From Lacticaseibacillus sharpeae JCM 1186 = DSM 20505 (GTDB taxonomy: Bacteria; Bacillota; Bacilli; Lactobacillales; Lactobacillaceae), in NCBI RefSeq assembly GCF_001436225.1, contig NZ_AYYO01000005.1, forward strand, positions 1-64,000: a DNA stretch of 64,000 nt. The letters run 5' to 3'. Positions within the stretch are counted from its first letter, which is position 1. Each line of letters opens with the position of its first letter. This document shows, piece after piece, positions 37,628 to 46,162 of this stretch. A program made the position numbers and the translations under genes. A model generated the notes under the pieces. That model was not told the origin of the DNA. It ran no database searches and was given only the letters and a program-made list of their open reading frames with translations.

Positions 37628-38245
37628 CTACTTGGCGTGGGTCAGCATCTCGGTGTAATGGTCCAGCACCCGCTGCACGCGCAGGTGTTCACTCTTGATG
37701 ATGGATTCGATGCGTTCAACCGCAAGCTCAACCTTGTCGTTCACCACGGCATAGTCATAGTTGGACATCATCTTCAGTTCACCGACAGCCTTGGCGACCC
37801 GGCGTTCAATCGTCGCCTGATCATCAGTTCCGCGACCCTCAAGACGGTGCTTGAGTTCGTCGAGGTCTGGTGGGGTCAGGAAGATGAACGCTGCGTCAGG
37901 ACACTTCGCACGGACCTGCATGGCACCATTAACTTCAATCTCGAGCAGGACGTCACGGCCCTGATCCAAGGTTTCGTTAACATAGCGCAACGGGGTACCA
38001 TAGTAGTTACCCACGTACTGCGCATACTCCAGCATCTGGCCGTTCGCGATTTCTTCCTCGAACTGTTCCTTCGTACGGAAGTAATAATCAACCCCGTCAA
38101 CTTCACCCGGACGCATCTTGCGCGTCGTCATGGATACGGAATACTTGAAGTCACGGAATCCGGAATTCATCATGGCCTGGCGTACGGTTCCCTTGCCGAC
38201 CCCTGATGGTCCGGACAGAACGATTAACATTCCCCGTTCTGGCAT
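37628..38245 (-). CDS. gmk: Guanylate kinase
   Basis: 205 residues, P-loop [14 protein letters not shown]-binding [13 protein letters not shown] and VDYYF, lid region. Makes GDP from GMP. The ATG at 38245 has GGGAGG upstream; the in-frame extension to 38368 is rejected. Confidence 0.96.
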   Translation of the reverse strand: MPERGMLIVLSGPSGVGKGTVRQAMMNSGFRDFKYSVSMTTRKMRPGEVDGVDYYFRTKEQFEEEIANGQMLEYAQYVGNYYGTPLRYVNETLDQGRDVLLEIEVNGAMQVRAKCPDAAFIFLTPPDLDELKHRLEGRGTDDQATIERRVAKAVGELKMMSNYDYAVVNDKVELAVERIESIIKSEHLRVQRVLDHYTEMLTHAK

Positions 38246-38393
38246 TAGATAAAGTCCTCCCAATCTGTCTACGTATCCATCCATTTTGCGCCAAAATTGC
38301 CGTAAACGCAAGGTTTTTCGCACACTCAGCAAAAATCCGGCATGCACGTCGCGACAATTTCTCGCCATCGCCCAAAAAATATTTTAATGGGGG

Positions 38394-38422
38394 TTGCATT
38401 TGAGAACATCCGTTCGTATAAT
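38394..38422 (+). promoter_or_regulatory. Promoter with an embedded LexA-like box
   Basis: TTGCAT (38394-38399), 17-bp spacer, TATAAT (38417-38422). Inside the spacer, GAACATCCGTTC (38404-38415) fits the Gram-positive SOS operator pattern CGAAC-N4-GTTCG at all but one outer position. Binding there would block RNA polymerase. Confidence 0.75.
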
Positions 38423-38457
38423 GAATTTATCAAACAGATGTTCGGAGGACGATTATC

Positions 38458-38760
38458 ATGGACATGCAAAAGAGTACCTTATCACGCGTTGAAGAAACAA
38501 TTCGGTCATCATACCGGCAGATTTTTGCAATCGACGAACCAGCCGTTGAAATGCCGCAAAATCAGGTTAACCTCTTTGCAGAGCGCGCACTCCAGCAGCA
38601 CATGATGGTCGGCGTCACCTTCCGCAACCAAGAACACTCTGTGGTCGGCCGTTTCACCCACCAATTGAACGCCAGCACCTACCTACTGCACGACCAGGCC
38701 AAGAATCTCGACCAGCTAGTGCCCTTGGCGCAGTGTACTTTCATCCAGCGCCTCGACTAA
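38458..38760 (+). CDS. Unknown 100-residue protein, possibly SOS-controlled
   Basis: Not recognised with confidence. N-terminal helical region (KSTLSRVEETIRSSYRQIF) and a C-terminal half with alternating hydrophobic strands (MMVGVTFRNQEHSVVGRFTHQLNASTYLLHD), which recalls small beta-barrel YolD-type proteins linked to SOS DNA polymerases; this is only a pattern resemblance. Good GGAGG nine bases before the ATG, own promoter and terminator. Divergent from gmk. Confidence 0.65.
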   Translation: MDMQKSTLSRVEETIRSSYRQIFAIDEPAVEMPQNQVNLFAERALQQHMMVGVTFRNQEHSVVGRFTHQLNASTYLLHDQAKNLDQLVPLAQCTFIQRLD

Positions 38761-38773
38761 AATAACTTTACCC

Positions 38774-38807
38774 GCGCGGCGTACCGATGAGGACGCCGCG
38801 TTTTTTT
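38774..38807 (+). terminator. Terminator of the 100-residue gene
   Basis: GCGCGGCGT / ACGCCGCG followed by seven T. Confidence 0.9.
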
Positions 38808-38811
38808 GACG

Positions 38812-39240
38812 TCAATTCTGCTTTGCGGTCGCCGCCAGCTTCTCCTGGCGCACATACTCCTGCTCCGCGTTAATAATCTTGACCGCTTCAGGCGAATTGT
38901 AGATGTCCAGCTTGTAGTCAATTTCGTGCAGGTTGGCAGCTAGCTGCTGCTGTTTGGCCACCACCGCCGCACGGTGCCGGGCTAAAAGCGCACGCCGCGC
39001 ATCGATTGTAGTTGGTCCGGCCATCACGTAATCGATGTACTGCTTGATGTCGCTGATTTTCATCCCCGTGTCCTTCAAGCAGCAAATGGTGTGGATCAAA
39101 TTCAGGTCTGTGTCCGTGAACTCGCGGTAGCCCGCGGCGTTGCGCAATACAAACGGCAACAATCCCGCCTTATCGTAGAACCGCAAAGTGTAGATGGACA
39201 GGTTAAACTTGGCGGCTACCTCTTTAATCGAATAAGTCAT
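38812..39240 (-). CDS. MerR family regulator
   Basis: 142 residues. N-terminal winged helix MTYSIKEVAAKFNLSIYTLRFYDKAGLLPF, then a dimerisation coil. No metal-binding cysteine cluster; two adjacent cysteines occur in IHTICCLKDTG, a position common in organic-signal regulators. Divergent from an SDR gene with an operator between them. Confidence 0.9.
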   Translation of the reverse strand: MTYSIKEVAAKFNLSIYTLRFYDKAGLLPFVLRNAAGYREFTDTDLNLIHTICCLKDTGMKISDIKQYIDYVMAGPTTIDARRALLARHRAAVVAKQQQLAANLHEIDYKLDIYNSPEAVKIINAEQEYVRQEKLAATAKQN

Positions 39241-39250
39241 AATTTTCTCC

Positions 39251-39281
39251 TTGCTCTAGAGTGTACTCTAGGGTTTAGCAT
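39251..39281 (+). promoter_or_regulatory. MerR-type promoter/operator between merR and SDR genes
   Basis: TTGCTC (39251-39256), 19-bp spacer, TAGCAT (39276-39281). The spacer holds the perfect inverted repeat CTAGAGT-GT-ACTCTAG (39256-39271). Long 19-bp spacers with a central dyad are the hallmark of MerR-activated promoters, and the orientation drives the SDR gene. Confidence 0.75.
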
Positions 39282-39324
39282 ACATATTTGTCAGGAAAAT
39301 CACAAGTAAATTCGAGGTTAGAAC

Positions 39325-40350
39325 ATGTCTGAAACAGTATTAATCACCGGGGGCAACGGCTTTTTGGCCCAACACATCATTAAGCAATTACTGGAGCAGG
39401 GCTTTACGGTCCGCGCCACGGTTCGCGCGTTAGCCAAGGCGGACGCGGTGCGGGTAACCATGATTGCAAATCAGGTGCCGCACCTGGAGCGGCTGACTTT
39501 TGCCGAACTTGATCTAACCCAGGACACTGGCTTTGACGCCGCGATGCAGGGTGTCACTTACGTCATGAGCGTCGCCGCGCCCGTGTTTGTCAACGGCAAA
39601 ACTGCGGATGCACAAACCGCTAATGCCGCCACTGCGGGCACCTTGCGTATTCTGCAAGCGGCTGAACGGGCCCATGTGCGCCGGGTGGTTATGACCGGCA
39701 ATCTCGGGGCGGTCGGCTTTAGTAATTTTGACCCGCACCACCAAACCACAGAGGCCGACTGGACGGATGTCAACCAGCGCAATCTTTCACCCTACGAAAA
39801 ATCTAAACTGGTCGCAGAAAAAGCGGCCTGGGATTACTTACGGGCAACGAGCAGCCCACTAGAGTTCGCCGTCGTGAATCCGGGCGCCATGCTCGGGGCC
39901 GCGCTCGATGCCCACGTTTCCGGCAGCTTCGGGTTGGTCACTAACCTGCTAGACGGAACCATCCCCGCCCTGCCGCAGATGTCCGTTAACGTCATTGACG
40001 TCGCGGACGCTGCCACGATTCACGTACGCGCACTCACCACGCCGGCAGCGGCGGGCAAACGGTTCATTGCCGTTGCCGATCAGCCGATTTCGCTACCCGC
40101 AATGGCCCAGCTGATTCGCAGCCACTACCCGCAGCTTGCGGGCAAGGTGCCGCACCGGCAGATTCCCAACTGGTTACTCGCGGTCATGGCCAAGTTTAAC
40201 GCGCAAGCAAAAGAAGCAAATATGCTGCTGCGAATCAATCACGACGTCAGCAACCAGCGCGCCAAGTCGGTGCTGGGGTGGACCCCAACCAGTACCGCGG
40301 AGCAAGCCGTGCTGGGTGCACTCAAGACGATCATCGCCAGCCGCGCGTAA
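39325..40350 (+). CDS. NAD(P)-dependent epimerase/dihydroflavonol-reductase-like SDR
   Basis: 341-residue extended short-chain dehydrogenase. Nucleotide-binding TGGNGFLAQHI at the N-terminus, catalytic YxxxK as SPYEKSK near residue 157, substrate region with a conserved PGAMLG. Substrate unknown (aldehyde or ketone reductase type). Likely activated by the divergent MerR protein. Confidence 0.9.
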   Translation: MSETVLITGGNGFLAQHIIKQLLEQGFTVRATVRALAKADAVRVTMIANQVPHLERLTFAELDLTQDTGFDAAMQGVTYVMSVAAPVFVNGKTADAQTANAATAGTLRILQAAERAHVRRVVMTGNLGAVGFSNFDPHHQTTEADWTDVNQRNLSPYEKSKLVAEKAAWDYLRATSSPLEFAVVNPGAMLGAALDAHVSGSFGLVTNLLDGTIPALPQMSVNVIDVADAATIHVRALTTPAAAGKRFIAVADQPISLPAMAQLIRSHYPQLAGKVPHRQIPNWLLAVMAKFNAQAKEANMLLRINHDVSNQRAKSVLGWTPTSTAEQAVLGALKTIIASRA

Positions 40351-40388
40351 AAAAAGAGGATTCAGCCATCGAGTTCTGAATCCTCTTT
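40351..40388. terminator. Bidirectional terminator between SDR and recN
   Basis: AAAGAGGATTCAG / CTGAATCCTCTTT between convergent genes with A- and T-runs outside. Confidence 0.9.
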
Positions 40389-40392
40389 GCGG

Positions 40393-42093
40393 TTATTTGA
40401 CTAATTTAGCTCTGGTTTCGTGCGCCATCCGTAGCAGTTCCTTGGCGTGTTCCACCGTCAGCGGCGTGATCTCCTCACCCGCTAACATGCGGGCCAGTTC
40501 ATCGACGCGGGCATCTTCAGATAGCGGCGTGACGGTGCTCTGAGTCCGACCGTCAACGACCTCCTTACCAATCTTGTACTCGTGATTGGCCATGGCCGCA
40601 ACCTGGGGCAGGTGCGTAATGCACAGAACCTGCGAGCTGGCCGCGATGGTCACAATCTTATTGGCAATGGCCTGGGCAACGCGGCCGGAAACCCCGGTGT
40701 CCACTTCGTCGAAGATAATGCTCGTCACACCGTCTGCTTCCGCAAAGATGGTCTTAAGCGCCAACATAATCCGTGACAGTTCACCACCACTAGCGATTTT
40801 GGCCAATGGTTGCGCCCGTTCACCAGGGTTGGGCTGGATGTAAAACTCAATCTGGTCGTGCCCGAATGCGGAGTACTCATCTTCTGGGACCGGGGCAAAA
40901 TTGACGCTAAATACAGTCTTCGCCATGTACAGTGACTTGAGCTGCGCGTGCACCGCATCTTCCAATTTGGCCGCCGCCGCATGTCGGGCCTTGGTTAACC
41001 GGCCACCAAGTTCGACAATCTGGGCGCGCAAATCCGCGACCTGCTCTTCCAGCCCGTTGGCGTCAGCTTCCGTGGCTTCCATAGAGGCCAACTCTTTCTG
41101 CGCCTTTTCCCCGTAAGCAATGACCGCCGACATGGAATCGCCGTATTTACGCCGCAGCTGCTGCAAGTTATCCAGCTGCTCTTCAACGGCGTTCAGCCGA
41201 TCTTCATCCCACTCCAGACTGTCCATCTGGCGGGACAAGTCCTTTTGCGCATCCTGCAGGGTGTAATAGGCCCCAGCGATATTTTCGGCAATCTCCGCAT
41301 ACTCGGGGTCCAGATTGCCGATATCCGCCATCGTGGACTGGGCGGTGTCGATGGCATCCAGCGGGTTGAACTCCTCATCGCTCAGGACTCCGTACGCTTC
41401 CGCCAGACTTTCCTGAATTCGCTGGAAGTTCGCCAAACGGTCACGTTCAACTTCCAGCTCTTCTTCCAGATTCGGGGTCAGGTTAGCCGCACTAATCTCA
41501 TCCACCTGGAACCGCAACATGTCCAGCCGCTGCGCCCATTCCTGCTCATTGGCGTTCTTCTTGCGCAAGGCTGCAGCGCGCTGCTGGTAAGTGGCAAAGA
41601 CACCGGTGTATTCGCTCAGTAGCGCCTGCAACTCGGGCCCGCCAAATTGGTCGAGCAAATGGACGTGGGTCTCCGGTCGGGTGAGCTCCTGGTGCTCATT
41701 TTGGCCGTGAATATCCACGAGCGTTTCGCCGATGGCCCGAAGCGTACTGGTGTTGACCAGGGTTCCGTTCACGCGGCAAACGTTGCGACCACTAGCGTAC
41801 AGGTCCCGTTCCAGCAGCACCTGGCCGCCGTCCAGTTCCAGGTCAACCTTGGCCAGTTCCGCTTTGGTGTGCTCGTTGTCTGCAGCGTAGAACATACCCT
41901 GGAGCGTCGCCTTCTTCGTCCCCGTCCGGATGAACTCACTTGAAGCGCGCGCACCCGCGAGCAGCAAAACCGCATCGATAATGATGGATTTCCCCGCCCC
42001 GGTTTCCCCGGTCAGTGCCGTCATGCCTTTTTCAAAACTCAGGTCAAGGGATTCAATTATCGCAAAATCATGAATGACTAATTCTTGCAGCAC
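40393..42093 (-). CDS. recN: DNA repair protein RecN
   Basis: 566-residue SMC-like repair ATPase. GETGAGKSIIIDAV at the N-terminus, central coiled coil, C-terminal ASGGELSRIMLAL signature and DEVDTGVSGR. Acts early in double-strand break repair. No LexA-like box seen just upstream. After argR as in Bacillus. Confidence 0.96.
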   Translation of the reverse strand: MLQELVIHDFAIIESLDLSFEKGMTALTGETGAGKSIIIDAVLLLAGARASSEFIRTGTKKATLQGMFYAADNEHTKAELAKVDLELDGGQVLLERDLYASGRNVCRVNGTLVNTSTLRAIGETLVDIHGQNEHQELTRPETHVHLLDQFGGPELQALLSEYTGVFATYQQRAAALRKKNANEQEWAQRLDMLRFQVDEISAANLTPNLEEELEVERDRLANFQRIQESLAEAYGVLSDEEFNPLDAIDTAQSTMADIGNLDPEYAEIAENIAGAYYTLQDAQKDLSRQMDSLEWDEDRLNAVEEQLDNLQQLRRKYGDSMSAVIAYGEKAQKELASMEATEADANGLEEQVADLRAQIVELGGRLTKARHAAAAKLEDAVHAQLKSLYMAKTVFSVNFAPVPEDEYSAFGHDQIEFYIQPNPGERAQPLAKIASGGELSRIMLALKTIFAEADGVTSIIFDEVDTGVSGRVAQAIANKIVTIAASSQVLCITHLPQVAAMANHEYKIGKEVVDGRTQSTVTPLSEDARVDELARMLAGEEITPLTVEHAKELLRMAHETRAKLVK

Positions 42094-42116
42094 GTTAGCC
42101 CCTCCATTTTTACTTG

Positions 42117-42566
42117 TTAGTCGAGTACCATCCGCATTTCTGCATAAAGTTCACGCGCCGCTGCCTCCGACCGCGCAATCATGAGCAGGCTCGAGTCAGT
42201 GGGCACCGTCGCAAAAATCCGGTCGTCGTGGTGGGAAGCAATGAGGCTCGCCACCGCGGGGCCACTACCAGGAGTAAGTTCCATGTTGACGAACTTATCC
42301 TGCACCTCGACGTTTTGCAGCGCGGAGACAATCATCCGGTCGCCCTTGCCGGCGGTTTCGGTGCGCGCAATCGGCATACTGTAACGGTAGCGCCCAGCAT
42401 CGATTGGCACCTTCACGAGTGCCATATCCTTGATGTCGCGTGAGACCGTCGCCTGTGTCACCGCCATGCCGGCATCCAGCAGCAGCTTGACCAACTGATC
42501 TTGGGTTTCAACGACATTACTCGTCAGAATCGAGCGAATTGCTTCTTGCCGTGTTTGCTTTGCCAT
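42117..42566 (-). CDS. argR: Arginine repressor ArgR/AhrC
   Basis: 149 residues. N-terminal winged helix (RQEAIRSILTSNVVETQDQL, TQATVSRDIKDM) and C-terminal hexamerisation/arginine domain. Represses arginine synthesis genes. A 40-bp near-perfect palindrome lies in its upstream region. Confidence 0.93.
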   Translation of the reverse strand: MAKQTRQEAIRSILTSNVVETQDQLVKLLLDAGMAVTQATVSRDIKDMALVKVPIDAGRYRYSMPIARTETAGKGDRMIVSALQNVEVQDKFVNMELTPGSGPAVASLIASHHDDRIFATVPTDSSLLMIARSEAAARELYAEMRMVLD

Positions 42567-42647
42567 ACTTATATCCTCCCAGCGATTCCGGGTATTAATC
42601 CGGCTCTTCGCACCGCTTGCTCAATGGGTAGCGGCTCTATACGTATC

Positions 42648-42653
42648 ATTATA
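42648..42653 (-). promoter_or_regulatory. -10 element of argR
   Basis: TATAAT on the minus strand, about 80 bp before the start. No clear -35 hexamer; that region overlaps the palindrome at 42668-42707. Confidence 0.5.
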
Positions 42654-42667
42654 CAGGTAAAAGGACG

Positions 42668-42707
42668 TAATAAGCGCATAATATTCATGAATATTATGCG
42701 TTTATTA
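42668..42707. promoter_or_regulatory. 40-bp palindrome upstream of argR, probable ARG-box operator
   Basis: Both 20-bp halves are complementary except one pair; the inner 26 bp (42675-42700) are a perfect loop-free palindrome containing AATATTCATGAATATT. ARG boxes are AT-rich with TGAAT/ATTCA arms, so autoregulation by ArgR fits. A terminator for tlyA is less likely, because tlyA runs on the same strand and ends downstream of argR's region only after transcription passes argR's far side. Confidence 0.65.
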
Positions 42708-42736
42708 GGAACTACTATTCACTTAACAGCATAAAT

Positions 42737-43546
42737 CTAATCAAGTGTCCCGTGGGCCGCGGCCAGAACGTCGTCAACACTCACTTCGGGCATAATTTGT
42801 GCCCCGTCGCCCGTATTTTCGAGCCAAATCAAGAACTCGATGTTCCCTTCGCCACCCTTAATGGGCGAGAAGTCCAATCCACGGACGGTGTAGCCGGCTT
42901 CCACCGCGAAGTTCACAATCATGTCGAGCACAGCGCGGTGCACCTTAGGATCCTTTACGATGCCGTGCTTGCCAATGTTTTCTGGTCCCGCCTCGAACTG
43001 CGGCTTGATCAGCGCCACTGCATACCCGTTCGGCTGCAAGATTGCCCGCAATGGGGGCAAAATCAGCTTGAGGGAGATGAACGAAACGTCGGTAACCGCG
43101 AACTCAACCTGACCGTACGTGAAGTCCTCTGGCTTGGCATAACGGAAGTTGGTCTGTTCCATCACGTGCACCCGCTCATCACTACGCAGCTTCCACACCA
43201 GTTGGTTGGTCCCCACATCGAGCGCGTACACCTGCTTGGCGCCATTTTGCAGGCAAACGTCGGTGAACCCCCCGGTACTAGAACCGATATCGAGCACGGT
43301 TTGATTAGTCACGTCGATGCCAAAACTGGTGAGTGCCTTGGCGAGCTTCAATCCACCCCGACTCACGTACGGCAACTTCTTGCCCTTAACGTGCAGCTCG
43401 CTATCCGCGGCAATCTTCACGCCTGGCTTGTCCAGACGTTCGTTGTTTTGGTCGTACACCTCTCCCGCCATAATGGCCCGCTTGGCTTGTTCACGTGATG
43501 CAAATAATCCTTGGCCCACAGCCAGGACGTCAACTCGTTCTTTCAC
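42737..43546 (-). CDS. tlyA: TlyA family rRNA 2'-O-methyltransferase
   Basis: 269 residues. N-terminal S4 RNA-binding domain (ERVDVLAVGQGLFASREQAKRAI), then an FtsJ-type domain with DIGSSTGGFTD and the K-D-K-E type residues. Homologues methylate rRNA ribose or act as hemolysin-like proteins. In the Firmicutes order ispA-tlyA-argR-recN. Confidence 0.92.
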   Translation of the reverse strand: MKERVDVLAVGQGLFASREQAKRAIMAGEVYDQNNERLDKPGVKIAADSELHVKGKKLPYVSRGGLKLAKALTSFGIDVTNQTVLDIGSSTGGFTDVCLQNGAKQVYALDVGTNQLVWKLRSDERVHVMEQTNFRYAKPEDFTYGQVEFAVTDVSFISLKLILPPLRAILQPNGYAVALIKPQFEAGPENIGKHGIVKDPKVHRAVLDMIVNFAVEAGYTVRGLDFSPIKGGEGNIEFLIWLENTGDGAQIMPEVSVDDVLAAAHGTLD

Positions 43547-43558
43547 AGTAATCCTTTC

Positions 43559-44431
43559 TTATGCGAGATAATCCGCAATTGCAGCGAGGACGGTTACATC
43601 CACACTTGTCTGGTTCAATTCTGCTTGCGCCCGTTCGTACTGCTGGTGCAGTTGCTCTTTGGCGCCGGTAAGCCCGTACAGGGACACGTACGTGGTCTTG
43701 GCGTTGGCCGCATCTTGGTTGTTGCTCTTGCCGAGCTCTGCCGCCGTCTCGGTCACGTCTTCAATGTCATCCTTAATCTGGAATCCAAGGCCGAACGCAC
43801 TGGCAAAGTTGTCGAGGTGCATCCGGTCTGCCGGACTGGCGCCACCGACATTCGCCCCTAACGCCACTGCGGCCCGCAGTAGCGCACCGGTTTTGTGCCG
43901 GTGCAACGTCGCTAGTTCTGTTGCGGTCAATTCCTTGTGGCTGCCTTCCATATCCATCATCTGGCCCGCCACCATCCCGGAACTACCGGCTGCTTGCGCC
44001 AGTATCCGTACGTTCTCGGCACGGACTGCTGCGGGCAAGTCACCCGCAACCGCGCAGCTAAAGGCGTCGGTGAGTAGCGCATCCCCAGCCAAAATGGCGG
44101 TGGGTTCGTCAAACTGGACGTGGCTCGTCAACTTTCCCCGCCGTAGCTGCGCATTATCCATCGCCGGTAAGTCATCATGAATCAGTGAGTACGTGTGGAT
44201 GAATTCAATCGCACTTGCGGCTGGGTAGGCACTGGCCGGATCTGCGCCTAGCACCACCGCGGTGGCAAGCACGAGCAGCGGGCGCAGTCGTTTGCCGCCT
44301 GCATCCAGCGAGTAAGCCATGGCGGTTTTGAGCCGGTCATCGTGGCTGGCAGTCAGGGCGTTGTCCATGTACTGGGTGAACCCGGGCAACACCGCGTCTG
44401 CGAACTTATTTAGCGTTGTCGTTTGGGTCAA
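43559..44431 (-). CDS. ispA: Polyprenyl synthetase (farnesyl/geranyl diphosphate synthase)
   Basis: 290 residues with the first aspartate-rich motif DDLPAMDN and the second DDIED, plus GKRLRPLL. Condenses isopentenyl and allylic diphosphates, feeding undecaprenyl phosphate. The displayed start is a TTG 26 bases inside xseB; a GTG about 12 codons in is an alternative. Start therefore uncertain. Confidence 0.92.
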   Translation of the reverse strand: MTQTTTLNKFADAVLPGFTQYMDNALTASHDDRLKTAMAYSLDAGGKRLRPLLVLATAVVLGADPASAYPAASAIEFIHTYSLIHDDLPAMDNAQLRRGKLTSHVQFDEPTAILAGDALLTDAFSCAVAGDLPAAVRAENVRILAQAAGSSGMVAGQMMDMEGSHKELTATELATLHRHKTGALLRAAVALGANVGGASPADRMHLDNFASAFGLGFQIKDDIEDVTETAAELGKSNNQDAANAKTTYVSLYGLTGAKEQLHQQYERAQAELNQTSVDVTVLAAIADYLA

Positions 44432-44639
44432 AACTCTTCAACTCCCCATCGGCCGTCATAACCTTGGTTACAGCGGTTTCGGCTTCTTTTAACGTCTTAT
44501 CCAGCTTCTGGGCCAAACTAACGCCCGCCTGAAACTGCGTCATTGCCTGCTCCAGGGGTACGTCGCCCTTTTCCAGCTGGGCCACAATCTGCTCCAGCTG
44601 CGCCAAGTTCTCTTCGAATGTTGGTTTCGTGTCTGCCAT
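44406..44639 (-). CDS. xseB: Exodeoxyribonuclease VII small subunit
   Basis: 77 residues: FEENLAQLEQIVAQLEKGDVPLEQAM is the family core. The ATG after GGAGGATATC is chosen over an earlier in-frame ATG. Overlaps ispA by 26 bases. Confidence 0.95.
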   Translation of the reverse strand: MADTKPTFEENLAQLEQIVAQLEKGDVPLEQAMTQFQAGVSLAQKLDKTLKEAETAVTKVMTADGELKSFDPNDNAK

Positions 44640-44657
44640 GATATCCTCCATCGCCGT

Positions 44658-46010
44658 TTAGGCCTTTGTGTCTGGCGTTACCGCCTTCACCTTGGTTGTT
44701 ACCGTCCCGTCCGTTACGTGCACGACCGCGGTTGCGCCAACCTTGAAATCACTGGTACGCGCAATCAATCTGCCGTCTGGGTCAGTTACGTACCCGTACC
44801 CGCGCGCCATCGTCTTCAGGGGGCTCAAGTGATCCAGAGCTTCCGCGGCCGCCTGTGCGCGCTGCGCTTGATTGTGAATCACCTGTAATGCTGCCCGCGG
44901 ATTCCGCGTTGCTAAATCGTCTACGTGCTGCTGCAACTGGCTGATTCGGCCAACTAGTCCTGCGTGGGCTAGCCGACGCTGCAAATACTGCACCTGATTT
45001 TGGGTCTGACCGAGTCGCTGAGGCAATACGTTGGCTAACCGTGTGCGCAATTGGTCCAGGCGCTGCACGTAATTGTCATACAACCGGGCCGGCTGTGTCA
45101 GCATCACACTCCCGCGCGCCCGGTTGAGGCGTGCGCGTAAGGTGCTGAGCTCAGCCGTTTCGGCCCGTACTAGCCGCGCCGTGAGTTTGTCAACGTTAAC
45201 CGCCGCTTGGGCCGCGGTCACGGGGGTCACGTATTCGGCCGCCGCCGTCGGGGTTGCGGCCCGGTAGTCGGCGACGTAATCGGCAATGGTCACATCGGTT
45301 TCGTGGCCCACCGAGGAAACAACGGGGATGTGCATCGCCGCAATGGCGCGGGCAACACGCTCCTCGTTAAACGGCCAGAGGTCTTCGATTGAGCCCCCAC
45401 CTCGACCAACGATGACCGCATCGAACTTGCCCACCAAATCCACGTTGTGCAACTGGCGCACGATATCATCAGCCGCCTTATCGCCTTGCACCAAAGTGGG
45501 AAAGAGTACGAGTTCCAGCTGCGGATAACGCCGTTTGACCGTCGTCATGATATCCTGAATCACGGCCCCGCTCGGACTGGTAACTACGGCCACGCGCTGT
45601 GGATATTGACGCAGTGGCCAAGCGTTGTGCACCTGATACAGGCCTTCCTTCTGCAGGTTCTCGTTCAGCTGCTGGAAGGCGGCGTACAGTGCCCCAACCC
45701 CGTCCGGTTCTAGGCGCTCAATGGTCATCTGGTAGTTCCCGGTTGGCGGATAAACGGTAATCCGGCCGACCGCAAGCACCCGCATGCCATCTTCAAGCTG
45801 AAACTTCACCTTCGCGAAGGCACTCTTGAACATCGCCACGTTAATCTTGGCACCGTCGTCCTTCAGCGAGAAGTACTGGTGCGTTGGTCGCTGGCGAAAG
45901 TTGGATACTTCACCGGCAACGTACACCTCACGCATGTACGGGTCGGCGCTGAACTTGCGCGCGATATATGTCGTTAGTGCCGTAACGGTCAGGTAATCAC
46001 TAGGTGCCAT
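44658..46010 (-). CDS. xseA: Exodeoxyribonuclease VII large subunit
   Basis: 450 residues. N-terminal OB fold (YVAGEVSNFRQRPTHQYFSLKD), catalytic domain with GRGGGSIEDLWPFN and SVGHETDVTIADYVAD, long helical C-terminus. Degrades single-stranded DNA with XseB. folD, often between nusB and xseA in this order, is absent. Confidence 0.95.
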   Translation of the reverse strand: MAPSDYLTVTALTTYIARKFSADPYMREVYVAGEVSNFRQRPTHQYFSLKDDGAKINVAMFKSAFAKVKFQLEDGMRVLAVGRITVYPPTGNYQMTIERLEPDGVGALYAAFQQLNENLQKEGLYQVHNAWPLRQYPQRVAVVTSPSGAVIQDIMTTVKRRYPQLELVLFPTLVQGDKAADDIVRQLHNVDLVGKFDAVIVGRGGGSIEDLWPFNEERVARAIAAMHIPVVSSVGHETDVTIADYVADYRAATPTAAAEYVTPVTAAQAAVNVDKLTARLVRAETAELSTLRARLNRARGSVMLTQPARLYDNYVQRLDQLRTRLANVLPQRLGQTQNQVQYLQRRLAHAGLVGRISQLQQHVDDLATRNPRAALQVIHNQAQRAQAAAEALDHLSPLKTMARGYGYVTDPDGRLIARTSDFKVGATAVVHVTDGTVTTKVKAVTPDTKA

Positions 46011-46122
46011 ACGCTTATCGTCCTTTCCCAGCCGGCTTTTTGCCGCCTACTAATAGATTGCGCCAAAACTGGCCAAAAGCCCCGAAAAAAATCGGCAATT
46101 TGGCCAAAAAATATGTAAAGCA

Positions 46123-46154
46123 AAGCCGGGGGTGGATTCCCCCACCTCCGGCTT
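46123..46154 (-). terminator. Terminator between nusB and xseA
   Basis: AAGCCGGGGGTGG / CCACCTCCGGCTT. On the minus strand the stem is followed by a partly T-rich tract. Confidence 0.75.
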
Positions 46155-46162
46155 GACAGTGC

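Noticed and set aside
38341-38605. 87-codon plus-strand ORF overlapping the LexA-boxed promoter
   Set aside because: Different frame from the real 100-residue gene and covers its promoter.
42675-42700. Terminator for tlyA
   Set aside because: It lies upstream of the argR start, and tlyA transcription on the minus strand ends beyond recN or at its own stop; the position fits the argR control region better.
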